Assembly (NCBI RefSeq): GCF_900078365.1
Contig: NZ_LT598653.1
Span: 3,667,501 to 3,731,500 of the forward strand
DNA: 64,000 nt
Source of the DNA: an uncultured Sphingopyxis sp.
Lineage (GTDB): Bacteria; Pseudomonadota; Alphaproteobacteria; Sphingomonadales; Sphingomonadaceae
Direction: 5' to 3'
A program made the translations under genes and the position numbers. This document shows, one piece after another, positions 1 to 8,015 of the stretch; within the stretch, counting starts at the first letter, position 1, and every line of letters starts with the position of its first letter. The notes under the pieces were generated by a model. That model ran no database searches and was not told the origin of the DNA. It was given only the letters and a program-made list of their open reading frames with translations.

Positions 1-1037
1 AGGAAGATGCGATCTTCCGCATCGCGAGCATGACCAAGCCGGTCACCAGCATCGCCTTCATGATGCTGGTCGAGGAAGGCAAGGTCGCGCTGTCCGACCC
101 GCTGGTCAAATTCTGCCCCGAGTTCAAGGACACCGGCGTCTTCGTCGCGGGCGGCGGCAACGTCCCCTTCCTGACGCGGCCGCCGACGCAGCCGATCCGC
201 ATGGTCGACCTGCTGCGCCACACCGCCGGCCTGACCTATGGCTTTCAGGAGCGCACGCCGGTCGACGCGGCGTACCGCAAGGCGCGGATCGACGATTTCG
301 ACGCCGATTATACGATGGACAGTTTCATCGCCGACCTCGCGAAAATCCCGCTGCAGTTCGACCCCGGCGCGCACTGGAATTATTCGATGGCGACCGACGT
401 GCTCGGCGCGGTGATCGAGCGGATCGCGGGCAAGCCGTTCGGCGAAGTGTTGCAGGAACGCATCTTTGGCCCGCTCGGCATGGTCGACACGGGCTTCAAG
501 GTGCCCGCCGAGCAGCAGCACCGGCTGACCGACGCCTATGCCTTTCACCCCCGAGACAAGATGCAGGGTTTCGACGAAGGCGCGCGCAGCCGCTGGGCGA
601 AGGAGCGCAGCTTTCATTCGGGCGGCGGCGGGCTCGCCTCGACACTCGACGATTATCACCGCTTCTGCCTGATGCTGCTCGGCGGCGGCAAATTGGGCGA
701 TGTGCGGATCATCAGCCGCAAGACGCTCGATCTGATGACCTCGAACCATCTTCCCGGCGGCGGCGATTTGACCCAGCACAGCGTCGGCATTTTTTCCGAG
801 GACGAAAATGCCGGGGTCGGCTTCGGACTCGGCTTCGCGGTCACGCTCGACCCGGCGCGTGCGGGCATTCCCGGCTCGGCGGGCGACTTTTACTGGGGCG
901 GCATGTTCTCGACCGGTTTCTTCGTCGATCCGGTCGAAGATATCTGCATGGTCTTCATGACCCAGCTCATGCCCTCTTCCACCTATCCCGTGCGGCGCGA
1001 GGTCAAGACGCTTGTCCACGCCGCGCTCGACGATTGA
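1..1037 (+). CDS. Beta-lactamase-family serine hydrolase (5' end outside window)
   Basis: A class C beta-lactamase/EstB-like serine hydrolase whose start lies upstream of the window. The frame is open from the first bases and reads FRIASMTKP, so the SxxK nucleophile motif is S-M-T-K with the serine codon at 27-29. The first in-window ATG (30) falls inside this motif and cannot be the true start. A WNYS segment near 376-387 fits the Tyr position of the family, and a YWGGMFSTG segment near the C-terminus occupies the place of the third active-site box. These enzymes are usually esterases or peptidases rather than antibiotic-hydrolysing. The gene ends about 70 bp before the acyl-CoA gene, so co-transcription is possible. 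The substrate is unknown. Confidence 0.9.
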   Translation, partial: EDAIFRIASMTKPVTSIAFMMLVEEGKVALSDPLVKFCPEFKDTGVFVAGGGNVPFLTRPPTQPIRMVDLLRHTAGLTYGFQERTPVDAAYRKARIDDFDADYTMDSFIADLAKIPLQFDPGAHWNYSMATDVLGAVIERIAGKPFGEVLQERIFGPLGMVDTGFKVPAEQQHRLTDAYAFHPRDKMQGFDEGARSRWAKERSFHSGGGGLASTLDDYHRFCLMLLGGGKLGDVRIISRKTLDLMTSNHLPGGGDLTQHSVGIFSEDENAGVGFGLGFAVTLDPARAGIPGSAGDFYWGGMFSTGFFVDPVEDICMVFMTQLMPSSTYPVRREVKTLVHAALDD

Positions 1038-1110
1038 AATGCAACACCACCTTCCGTTCGTGGCTCGACCAAGCTCGGCGCGAACGGCTATTGATTGAAG
1101 GAGTTCTCCC

Positions 1111-3144
1111 ATGTCCGAAGACACCCCGATTTCCGTCACGATGGAAAAGGACGGCGAAGTCGCCGTCATCATCGTCAACAATCCGCCCGTCAACGCGCTG
1201 AGCTGGCACGTCCGGCAGGGCCTCGAAGACAATTTCAAGGCCGCGCTCGCCGACGACGGCGTCAAGGCGATCGTGCTGCGCTGCGCCGGCGCGACCTTCA
1301 TCGCGGGCGCCGACATCAGCGAGTTCGGCAAGCCGCCGCGCGGGCCCGATTTCAACGCGGTGCTGAACAGCATCGAAGCGGCGTCGAAGCCCGTCGTCGC
1401 CGCGATCCACGGCACCGCGCTCGGCGGCGGGCTCGAGACCGCGCTCGTCTGCCATTATCGCATTGCGGTGCCCTCGGCGAAGCTCGGGGTGCCCGAGGTG
1501 AAGCTCGGCCTGCTGCCCGGCGCGGGCGGCACGCAACGCCTGCCCCGCGTCGTCGGCGTCGAAGCCGCGGCGACGATGACCTCGACCGGCGATCCGCTGC
1601 CCGCCGCCAAGGCGAAGGAACTCGGCCTCGTCGACGAACTCGCGGGCGAAGACAGCCTCGCCGCCGATGCGATCGCCTTCGCCCGCGCGAAGATCGCCGA
1701 CGGCCCGCGTCCGACGCGCGCACGCGAAGTGTTCGGCGATGTCGGTGTGATCGAACAGCTCAAGGCCAAGAACGCCAAACGCTGGCGCGGGTTCGAGGCG
1801 CCTTACGCCAACCTCGCCTGCGTCGAGGCGGCGACGCGCCTGCCCTTCGACGAGGGGCTCGCCTTCGAGCGCGAGCAGTTCATGAAGCTGATGTTCGGCA
1901 GCCAGTCGGCGGCGCAGCGCCACATCTTCTTCGCCGAGCGCCAGGCCGCGAAGATCGACGGCCTGCCCAAGGATACCGCGCTGCGCGACATCAAAAAGGT
2001 CGGCGTGATCGGCGCCGGCACGATGGGCGGCGGCATTTCGATGAACTTCCTCCAGAAGGGCATCCCCGTCACGATCGTCGAAATGGCGCAGGACGCGCTC
2101 GACCGCGGGCTCGGCGTGATCCGCAAGAATTACGACGCCTCGGCCGCCAAGGGCCGCTTCAAGCCCGAACAGGTCGATCAGATGATGGGCTTGCTGACGC
2201 CGAGCCTCAGCCTCGACGACCTCGCCGACTGCGACCTGATCATCGAGGCGGTCTATGAGAATATGGACGTCAAGAAGGACATCTTCGGCAAGCTGGACAA
2301 GATCGCCAAGCCCGGCGCGATCCTCGCGTCGAACACCAGCTACCTCGACGTCGACGAGATCGCGACCGCGACGAGCCGCCCCGGCGACGTGCTCGGCATG
2401 CACTTCTTCTCGCCCGCCAATGTCATGAAGCTCTTGGAAGTCGTGCGCGGCGAGAAAACCGCGCCCGATGCGCTGGCGACCGCCATGGCTACGGGTAAGA
2501 AGATCGGCAAGGTCGCGGTGGTCGCAGGCGTGTGCGACGGCTTCATCGGCAACCGCATGCTGAAGCCGCGCCAGATGGAGGCGATGAAGCTGCTGCTCGA
2601 AGGCGCGACCCCGGCGCAGGTCGACAAGGTCCATGTCGAATTCGGCATGCCGATGGGGCCGTTCCAGATGAGCGACCTCGCGGGCGTCGACATCGGCTGG
2701 CACCGCGACCCGAACCGCATCGAAAGCATCCGCGACGCGCTCGCCGCCGAGGGCCGCTGGGGGCAGAAGAAGCAGGCGGGCTTTTACGACTATGACGACA
2801 AGCGCAATCCGTCGGAAAGCCCGCGCGTCGCCGAGATCATCGAGGAATTCCGCCAGAAGGCGGGGGTCGAGAAGCGCGAAATCACCGATCAGGAAATCAT
2901 CGAGCGCACGCTTTACCCGATGGTCAACGAAGGCGCGCTGATCCTCGCCGAAGGCAAGGCGCAGCGCGCGAGCGACATCGATGTCGTGTGGATTTACGGC
3001 TATGGCTGGCCGGTCTATCGCGGCGGCCCGATGTTCTGGGCGGGGCTCGAAGGCACCGACAAGATCGTCGCGGCGCTGGAGAAGCATGGTTTCGAGATTG
3101 CCCCGCTGCTCAAGGAAAAGGCGGAGGCGAAGTCGGGCTTCTGA
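1111..3144 (+). CDS. Bifunctional enoyl-CoA hydratase / 3-hydroxyacyl-CoA dehydrogenase (FadB/FadJ type)
   Basis: A 677-residue beta-oxidation enzyme catalysing hydration of trans-2-enoyl-CoA and NAD-dependent oxidation of the L-3-hydroxyacyl-CoA. An N-terminal crotonase domain (about 1-280) carries the oxyanion-hole segment IAGADISEF and GTALGGGLE. It is followed by a Rossmann domain from about residue 297 with the NAD motif GAGTMGGG, then the C-terminal dehydrogenase domain with FSPANVMKLLEVV and GFIGNRML. The order hydratase-then-dehydrogenase matches FadB/FadJ alpha subunits and peroxisomal MFE-1. The length is slightly short of the roughly 715-730 of FadB/FadJ. The ATG at 1111 has AAGGAG at 1097-1102. 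No thiolase gene lies beside it. It could serve fatty-acid or branched-chain acyl-CoA oxidation together with the neighbouring valine operon; the latter is inference. Confidence 0.93.
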   Translation: MSEDTPISVTMEKDGEVAVIIVNNPPVNALSWHVRQGLEDNFKAALADDGVKAIVLRCAGATFIAGADISEFGKPPRGPDFNAVLNSIEAASKPVVAAIHGTALGGGLETALVCHYRIAVPSAKLGVPEVKLGLLPGAGGTQRLPRVVGVEAAATMTSTGDPLPAAKAKELGLVDELAGEDSLAADAIAFARAKIADGPRPTRAREVFGDVGVIEQLKAKNAKRWRGFEAPYANLACVEAATRLPFDEGLAFEREQFMKLMFGSQSAAQRHIFFAERQAAKIDGLPKDTALRDIKKVGVIGAGTMGGGISMNFLQKGIPVTIVEMAQDALDRGLGVIRKNYDASAAKGRFKPEQVDQMMGLLTPSLSLDDLADCDLIIEAVYENMDVKKDIFGKLDKIAKPGAILASNTSYLDVDEIATATSRPGDVLGMHFFSPANVMKLLEVVRGEKTAPDALATAMATGKKIGKVAVVAGVCDGFIGNRMLKPRQMEAMKLLLEGATPAQVDKVHVEFGMPMGPFQMSDLAGVDIGWHRDPNRIESIRDALAAEGRWGQKKQAGFYDYDDKRNPSESPRVAEIIEEFRQKAGVEKREITDQEIIERTLYPMVNEGALILAEGKAQRASDIDVVWIYGYGWPVYRGGPMFWAGLEGTDKIVAALEKHGFEIAPLLKEKAEAKSGF

Positions 3145-3155
3145 CGCTTTTCCGG

Positions 3156-3340
3156 CCCTCCCCTTCAGGGGAGGGCAGCGAGACTTGCCAGCTTGCTGGC
3201 TTAGTCGCAGCGGGTGGGGGCCATCGGCCTTGCGCAAGTTCGCGAGCCCCCACCCCAACCCAGTGTCAGGTAAACCGTCCCCCGGACGGTTTAGGTCATG
3301 CCGGGGGCATGACCGGCCTGACACTCCTGAAGGGGAGGGG
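3156..3340. repeat. Compound intergenic repeat, copy 1 (interrupted)
   Basis: A repeat bounded by CCCTCCCC-TTCA-GGGGAGGG at the left (3156-3175) and CCTGAAGGGGAGGGG at the right (3326-3340). The interior shares long blocks with 47720-47847, including AGCTTGCTG, GTGGGGGCCATCGGCCT and CCCCCACCCCAACCC. Here it is interrupted by the 64-bp element at 3262-3325. It fills nearly all of the 315-bp gap between the acyl-CoA gene and the small secreted protein. The end hairpins could stop transcription. Confidence 0.85.
3262..3325. repeat. 64-bp palindromic insert with three-way-junction fold
   Basis: Outer arms AGTGTCAGG (3262-3270) and CCTGACACT (3317-3325) are exact inverted repeats. Between them lie two perfect hairpins: TAAACCGTCC/GGACGGTTTA (3271-3280 and 3284-3293, loop CCC) and GGTCATGCC/GGCATGACC (3294-3302 and 3306-3314, loop GGG). 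The whole element can fold as a three-way junction with almost no unpaired bases. It interrupts the larger repeat, whose uninterrupted form is seen at 47720-47847. Confidence 0.8.
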
Positions 3341-3459
3341 CTTTTACTGTCCCACAGCGGGGCAGGCGGCCTTTCCTTTGCCCGGGGCGGCCGCAGGCGT
3401 GAGCGAAAGCTTGCGATTCAGGGTTAAAGTGCTGGCAAGGCCCGCCGTTACGGCAGAGC

Positions 3460-3696
3460 ATGAACGCCATGTCCGCCCTTGCCCTCCTGCTGCTCGCCGG
3501 CAGCGCGCCGGTCGCCGCGCCCGTGGTGACGCCGCGGGTCACCGTGATCGGCGTAGCGCGCGCGCGGATATTGGCGTCCGCCGAGGTGCGGCGCGTGGAC
3601 GGGCGGATCGAGGTGCGCACCGGCGAGCGCAAAGCGCCGACGCAGGTGCATCGCACGACACGCCGCGACGGCGGCGAGACGGCGGACTTTTACTAG
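3460..3696 (+). CDS. Small secreted protein of unknown function
   Basis: A 78-residue product with a Sec-type signal (MNAMSALALLLLAGSAPVAA) followed by a short, Arg/Val-rich mature part containing VTVIGVARARILASAEVRR and DGRIEVRTGE. I recognise no domain. The mature segment could form a few beta strands. An alternative start is the ATG at 3469, which still keeps the signal peptide. It runs convergent to mmsB, with an inverted repeat in the 96-bp gap that may act as a shared terminator. Codon use is typical of the neighbours. Whether it is expressed cannot be told from the sequence. Confidence 0.5.
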   Translation: MNAMSALALLLLAGSAPVAAPVVTPRVTVIGVARARILASAEVRRVDGRIEVRTGERKAPTQVHRTTRRDGGETADFY

Positions 3697-3701
3697 CTAC
3701 T

Positions 3702-3791
3702 CGTCGCCCCCGCGAAGGCGGGGGCCGCTGGCAGTCCTTCCGCACGCTGCCGCGTAAACCGATAGCGGCCCCCGCCTTCGCGGGGGCGACG
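3702..3791. repeat. Inverted repeat between convergent genes (GC-rich variant)
   Basis: Arms CGTCGCCCCCGCGAAGGCGG (from 3702) and its complement ending at 3791 flank a unique loop. The layout is that of the CGTCAT-ended 78-bp elements elsewhere in the window, with a CCCCCGCGAAGG core in place of CCCGGCGAAGG. It lies between the stop of the small secreted protein and the stop of mmsB. Confidence 0.8.
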
Positions 3792-3792
3792 A

Positions 3793-4668
3793 TTATTTCT
3801 GCAGCGTCTGGATGATGGCCGAAAAGTCGTGGCCTTCCTTGTCGGCCTCGACAAAGGCTTCGTAAAGCTCGCGCGCTTTCGTGCCCATCGGCACGTCGGC
3901 ATCGACGCTCGCCGCCGCCTCCATCGCGAGGCGGAGGTCCTTGAGCATCAGCGCGGCGGCGAACCCGCCCTGATAGCCATTGTCGGCGGGCGTCGCCGGC
4001 CCGACACCGGGGAGCGGCGCGTAAGAGGTCAGCGACCAGCACTGTCCCGACGACACGCTCGCGATGTCGAAGAATTTCTGCGGATCGAGCCCCAGCTTCT
4101 GCGCGAGCGCGAGCGTCTCGCACGTCGCGACCATCGAGGCGCCTAGCAGCATATTGTTGCAGATCTTCGCCCCCTGCCCCGCGCCCGCGTCGCCGGCGTG
4201 GATCACCGCCTTGCCCATTTTGGCAAGGATCGGCTGGCTCCGTGCGAAGCCCTCGTCGGTGCCGCCGACCATGAAGGTCAGCGTGCCCGCGTTGGCGGCG
4301 GCGATGCCGCCCGAGACGGGCGCGTCGACCGCGACAAGCCCCTTGGTGGTCGCGGCTTCGATGTTCGAACGCGCGGTCGCGACGTCGATCGTCGAGCAGT
4401 CGAGGAGCAAGGTTCCCGGCGCGGCGTTAGGGAAGACGTCGGTTTCGTAGACCCCGGCGACATGCTTGCCCGCGGGGAGCATCGTCACCACCGCTTCGGC
4501 TCCGGTGACGGCTTCGGCGGCGGACGCGGCGCGCGTGCAGCCCGCCTCGACCGCGCGCGACAGCGCCTCTTCGCTGAGGTCGAAGGCGCGGACGTCGTGG
4601 CCTGCCTTCGCCAGATTCGCGGCCATGCCGCCGCCCATATTGCCAAGTCCGATGAATGCGATCTTCAT
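3793..4668 (-). CDS. mmsB: 3-hydroxyisobutyrate dehydrogenase
   Basis: A 291-residue NAD-dependent dehydrogenase oxidising 3-hydroxyisobutyrate to methylmalonate semialdehyde, the fourth of the five valine-catabolic steps from isobutyryl-CoA. The N-terminus MKIAFIGLGNMGGGMAANL is the family's Rossmann GxGxMGxxMA motif. DAPVSGGIAAANAGTLTFM matches the substrate-binding DAPVSGG segment, and GAGQGAKICNNMLL carries the catalytic Lys of the GxxxKxxNN motif. I chose the ATG at 4668 because it gives the canonical N-terminus and overlaps the stop of the preceding small membrane protein as ATGA. Upstream in-frame codons lack any conserved sequence. It is the last gene of the valine operon. Confidence 0.96.
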   Translation of the reverse strand: MKIAFIGLGNMGGGMAANLAKAGHDVRAFDLSEEALSRAVEAGCTRAASAAEAVTGAEAVVTMLPAGKHVAGVYETDVFPNAAPGTLLLDCSTIDVATARSNIEAATTKGLVAVDAPVSGGIAAANAGTLTFMVGGTDEGFARSQPILAKMGKAVIHAGDAGAGQGAKICNNMLLGASMVATCETLALAQKLGLDPQKFFDIASVSSGQCWSLTSYAPLPGVGPATPADNGYQGGFAAALMLKDLRLAMEAAASVDADVPMGTKARELYEAFVEADKEGHDFSAIIQTLQK

Positions 4669-4922
4669 AGCATTTCCAATTCGTAGAGAATGATCACTGC
4701 GCCCATAAGCGTAAAAAGGAAGCCGAAGACGAAGCTGAGGATAGCTTGAAGATATTTGAGGAACCAATCGAGCTTCGTCAGCGGCAGCGGCTCTGCACCC
4801 GTCGCGTCAAGGATCGCGCCTTCCAATATATTGACCGTCTCCTCTCGCCGATGTCGCCAATGATTCCATCCGGCCCAAAAGAGCAGGACGCCCATCGCCA
4901 AGGCGAGTAGGCCGATCGTCAC
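4665..4922 (-). CDS. Small two-helix membrane protein inside the valine operon
   Basis: An 85-residue protein with two hydrophobic helices (about residues 2-16 and 55-80) separated by a polar loop containing HWRHRREETVNILEG. I do not recognise the family. The GTG at 4922 overlaps the stop of the enoyl-CoA hydratase as GTGA, with GGAAGGGG just upstream. A GTG at 4934 would add four residues. Its own stop overlaps the mmsB start. Coupling on both sides argues that it is translated. Base composition is noticeably lower in GC than either neighbour, suggesting a recent or weakly constrained gene. A role in valine catabolism is not shown by the sequence. Confidence 0.7.
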   Translation of the reverse strand: MTIGLLALAMGVLLFWAGWNHWRHRREETVNILEGAILDATGAEPLPLTKLDWFLKYLQAILSFVFGFLFTLMGAVIILYELEML

Positions 4923-5701
4923 CGCCCCTTCCACACGCCTTCGCGCTTTTCGATGAAGGCGGCCATGCCCTCGGCCTTGTCCTCGGTCGCGGCGAGGATC
5001 TGGAACAGGCGGCGTTCGTAGATCAGCCCCTGGTCGAGCGTCGTTTCGAACGCGGCGTTGACCATGTCCTTGTTCACCATCGCGGCCATCGGCGGCATCG
5101 CGGCGATCGTCGTCGCGGTCTTCACAGCTTCATCGACCAGCGTTTCGTGTGCGACGACGCGCGCGACGAGGCCCGAGCGCTCGGCTTCGGCGGCGTCCAT
5201 CATGCGGCCGGTCAGGCACATTTCCATCGCCTTCGCCTTGCCGATCGCGCGGGTCAGCCGCTGCGACCCGCCCATGCCGGGCGCGACGCCGAGCTTGATT
5301 TCGGGCTGACCGAATTTCGCCTTGTCCGATGCGATGATGAAGTCGGCCATCATCGCAAGTTCGCAGCCGCCGCCGAGTGCGAAGCCGTTGACCGCGGCGA
5401 TCCAGGGCTTGCGCACCTTCTTCACGAAGTCGCTCGTCCATTTCGAGAAGAAATCTTCAAGGTAGAAATCGGACGCGGGCTTGTCGGCCATTTCCTTGAT
5501 GTCGGCGCCCGCCGCGAACGCCTTGTCGCCCGAGCCGGTGAGGACAGCGCAGCGCTGGCTGTCGTCGGCTTCGAAGGCGGCGAAGGCGGCGATCAGATCG
5601 TCGAGCACGCTGGAGTTGAGCGCGTTCAATGCCTGCGGGCGGTTGAGCGTCACCAAAGTTACGGCGCCGCGCTGTTCGATGAGGAGGGTTTCGTAAGTCA
5701 T
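4919..5701 (-). CDS. Enoyl-CoA hydratase (methacrylyl-CoA/crotonyl-CoA hydratase)
   Basis: A 260-residue crotonase-fold hydratase. AAGADIKEM and NGFALGGGCELAMMAD form the oxyanion hole and carry the first catalytic Glu (CEL). FGQPEIKLGVAPGMGG carries the second Glu. The gene context points to methacrylyl-CoA hydration to 3-hydroxyisobutyryl-CoA, but crotonases of this length are commonly broad in short-chain specificity. The ATG at 5701 begins MTYETLLIEQ, the normal family N-terminus. An upstream in-frame ATG at 5746 would only add residues encoded by the intergenic repeat. It is followed by the overlapping small membrane protein. Confidence 0.93.
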   Translation of the reverse strand: MTYETLLIEQRGAVTLVTLNRPQALNALNSSVLDDLIAAFAAFEADDSQRCAVLTGSGDKAFAAGADIKEMADKPASDFYLEDFFSKWTSDFVKKVRKPWIAAVNGFALGGGCELAMMADFIIASDKAKFGQPEIKLGVAPGMGGSQRLTRAIGKAKAMEMCLTGRMMDAAEAERSGLVARVVAHETLVDEAVKTATTIAAMPPMAAMVNKDMVNAAFETTLDQGLIYERRLFQILAATEDKAEGMAAFIEKREGVWKGR

Positions 5702-5721
5702 TCTTATGATCTCCGGATTTT

Positions 5722-5798
5722 CGTCATGCCGGACTTGATCCGGCATCCCGCTTTACGACGGTGAAGAAGCGGGACCCCGGATCAAGTCCGGGGTGACG
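5722..5798. repeat. Inverted repeat, CGTCATGCCGG family
   Basis: The left arm CGTCATGCCGGACTTGATCC and a right arm ending CCGGGGTGACG are imperfect complements around a short loop. The same family occurs at 29116-29187. It fills the gap between the hydrolase and the hydratase genes of the valine operon, so read-through would place it in the polycistronic mRNA. Confidence 0.82.
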
Positions 5799-5814
5799 AA
5801 TGTGGATGGCGGTG

Positions 5815-6873
5815 TCAGGTAAGCGGCGTCCATTTCTCATTCTCGGGCAGCGGCGCGAAGATCGCGTCGATCCAGTCGTCGGTGACGGCTTCGGGGGTCG
5901 GCGGATCCCACTTCGGGCTGTTGTCCTTGTCGATGATCAGCGCGCGGACGCCCTCGATGAAGTCGTGCATCTGAACCACTCGGCTGCCGATCACATATTC
6001 CTGGCGCATCTGCTCCGCGAAGTCGTGCATCTCGCCGCCTTCTTTCAATTGGCGCAGCGCGACCTTGCACGTCTGCGGCGATTTGCCGTGGAGCGTCGCC
6101 AGCTCCTTTTCGGCCCATTCGCCGCCATCGGCTTCGAGCGCGGTCAGAATCTCCTCATAAGTATCGCTCGCGAACAGGCGATTGATCCGCTCGATATGCT
6201 GCGTGATCGCGGCGGGCGGCGCGGTGACCGACAGTTCGCCCAAAATACCGCCGATGCGGTCGGGGTCGACTGCGATGCGCGCCTTCGCCTCGGCAAGCTT
6301 TTCGGACGGCAGATAATGCGTCGCGAGGCCGAGCGCGAGGCATTCGGCGCCATCGAGCCGCGCGCCGGTGAGCGCGAGATAGACGCCGACGCGCCCTTCG
6401 AGCCGCGGCAGATACCAGCCGCCGCCGACGTCGGGGAACAGGCCGATCCCCGTCTCGGGCATCGCAAAACGCGTGTGCTCGGTCGCGACGCGATATTTTG
6501 CGGGCTGCGAAATACCGACCCCGCCGCCCATGGTGATGCCGTCCATGAAGGCGGCGACGGGCTTGGGGTAGGTGAAGAGCAGATGGTTGAGGCGATATTC
6601 GGTGTGGAAGAAGGCGCGCGCCTCCTCGCCGTCCTTCGCGCCGCTTTCGGCGAGCATGCGAATGTCGCCGCCGGCGCAGAAGCCGCGGCCTTCGCTGTGA
6701 TCGATGATCACCGCCGCGACGGCATCGTCCTCACGCCACTTCAAAAGCGCGTCGATCATCGCTTCGCACATGGCGAGGTTGAGCGCGTGGATCGCCTTGG
6801 GGCGATTGAGCGAAATGCGGCCGACGCGGACGTCGGTCGAGATCAGGACGTCTTCGGTCATATTGGGGGTCAT
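5815..6873 (-). CDS. 3-hydroxyisobutyryl-CoA hydrolase
   Basis: A 352-residue crotonase-superfamily thioesterase (HIBCH/BCH type) releasing 3-hydroxyisobutyrate from its CoA ester. RGFCAGGDIRML and GITMGGGVGIS form the oxyanion hole. FAMPETGIGLFPDVGGG carries the Glu and Asp typical of the hydrolases and absent from ordinary hydratases. The greater length compared with the 260-residue hydratase next door also fits HIBCH. The ATG at 6873 overlaps the stop of the acyl-CoA dehydrogenase (ATGA). A second ATG at 6861 (MTEDVL) is possible. Function is strongly supported by the pathway context. Confidence 0.95.
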   Translation of the reverse strand: MTPNMTEDVLISTDVRVGRISLNRPKAIHALNLAMCEAMIDALLKWREDDAVAAVIIDHSEGRGFCAGGDIRMLAESGAKDGEEARAFFHTEYRLNHLLFTYPKPVAAFMDGITMGGGVGISQPAKYRVATEHTRFAMPETGIGLFPDVGGGWYLPRLEGRVGVYLALTGARLDGAECLALGLATHYLPSEKLAEAKARIAVDPDRIGGILGELSVTAPPAAITQHIERINRLFASDTYEEILTALEADGGEWAEKELATLHGKSPQTCKVALRQLKEGGEMHDFAEQMRQEYVIGSRVVQMHDFIEGVRALIIDKDNSPKWDPPTPEAVTDDWIDAIFAPLPENEKWTPLT

Positions 6874-8015
6874 TGGCGCAGCAGGTCCCTTCCGACGATC
6901 ATCCGCATCACCTGGTTGGTGCCTTCGAGGATCGAATGGACGCGCAGGTCGCGCCAGAAACGCTCGATCGGATAGTCGCGCAAATAGCCATAGCCGCCGA
7001 ACAATTGCAGCGCGTCGTTGACGATCTTGCTGCCATTGTCGGTCGCGAGCCGCTTCGCCATCGCCGAGAAGCGCGACTTGTCGGGGGCGTTCGCGGTCAC
7101 CTTCGCGGCCGCCATGTAAAGCAGCGCGCGCGAAGCTTCGAGGTCGGTCGCCATGTCGGCGAGCATGAACTGGGTGTTCTGGAAATCGGCGATCGGCTGC
7201 CCGAACTGCTGGCGGTCCTTGGTATAGGCGATCGCTTCGTCGAGGCAGCGCTGCGCCCCGCCCAGCGAGCAGGCGCCGATGTTGAGCCGGCCGCCGTCGA
7301 GCCCCGCCATCGCGAAGCGGAAGCCGTCGCCCTCGGCGCCGACGAGATTCTCCGTGGGCACGCGGCAATCCTCGAAAATCACCTGCGCGGTCGGCGAAGC
7401 GTTCCAGCCGAGCTTCTTCTCGGGCGCGCCGAACGACAGGCCCGGTGTGTCCCTTTCGACGACGAGGCAGCTGATACCCTTCGATTTCTCCTCGCCGGTG
7501 CGCACCATGCAGACATAGATGTCGTTGACGCCCGCGCCCGAGATGAACTGCTTGGTGCCGTTCAGCACATAATGGTCGCCGTCCTTCTTCGCCGTGGTCT
7601 TGAGCGCCGCGGCGTCCGACCCCGAGCCCGGCTCGGTCAAGCAATAGCTCGCGATCTTTTCCATGCTGACGAGATCGGGCAGAAAACGCGCCTTGATCTC
7701 GGCGCCGCCGAAGCGGTCGATCATCCACGTCGCCATATTGTGGATCGAAACATAGGCGGATGTAGCGGGGCAGCCATAGGCCATCGCCTCCATGATCAGC
7801 GCCGCTTCCAATCGGCCGAGCCCGATACCGCCCGATTCCTCGGCGACATAAATCGCGCCGAAGCCGAGCTCGCCTGCCGCCTTCCACACGTCGACGGGGT
7901 AATGATGTTTCTCGTCCCATTCTGCCGCAAAGGGCGTGATGCGGTCGGCGGTGAATTTGCGCGCCATGTCCTGAATGGCGAGCTGGTCGTCGGTAAGCTG
8001 GAACTGGTCGGTCAT
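6870..8015 (-). CDS. Isobutyryl-CoA dehydrogenase (acyl-CoA dehydrogenase family)
   Basis: A 381-residue FAD-dependent acyl-CoA dehydrogenase, by context oxidising isobutyryl-CoA to methacrylyl-CoA, the first dedicated valine step here. CLTEPGSGSDAAAL is the family signature near residue 130. GGYGYLRDYPIERFWRD and HSILEGTNQVMRMIVGRDLL form the C-terminal signature, with the catalytic Glu about residue 364. The ATG at 8015 gives the expected MTDQFQLTDDQLAIQ start and overlaps the upstream stop of the RidA-like gene by ATGA. Upstream in-frame codons are unconserved. Electrons would pass to ETF, which is not in the window. Confidence 0.95.
   Translation of the reverse strand: MTDQFQLTDDQLAIQDMARKFTADRITPFAAEWDEKHHYPVDVWKAAGELGFGAIYVAEESGGIGLGRLEAALIMEAMAYGCPATSAYVSIHNMATWMIDRFGGAEIKARFLPDLVSMEKIASYCLTEPGSGSDAAALKTTAKKDGDHYVLNGTKQFISGAGVNDIYVCMVRTGEEKSKGISCLVVERDTPGLSFGAPEKKLGWNASPTAQVIFEDCRVPTENLVGAEGDGFRFAMAGLDGGRLNIGACSLGGAQRCLDEAIAYTKDRQQFGQPIADFQNTQFMLADMATDLEASRALLYMAAAKVTANAPDKSRFSAMAKRLATDNGSKIVNDALQLFGGYGYLRDYPIERFWRDLRVHSILEGTNQVMRMIVGRDLLRQ

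Noticed and set aside
1003..3324. A 773-codon minus-strand open frame opposite the acyl-CoA gene.
   Set aside because: It is a mirror frame of a conserved enzyme with no recognisable domain.
3156..3791. A CRISPR array, considered because of clustered repeats.
   Set aside because: There are no regularly spaced identical direct repeats or spacers; these are palindromic intergenic elements of different kinds.
5702..5746. An extended start for the enoyl-CoA hydratase at 5746.
   Set aside because: The added residues are encoded by the intergenic inverted repeat and are unlike any hydratase N-terminus.
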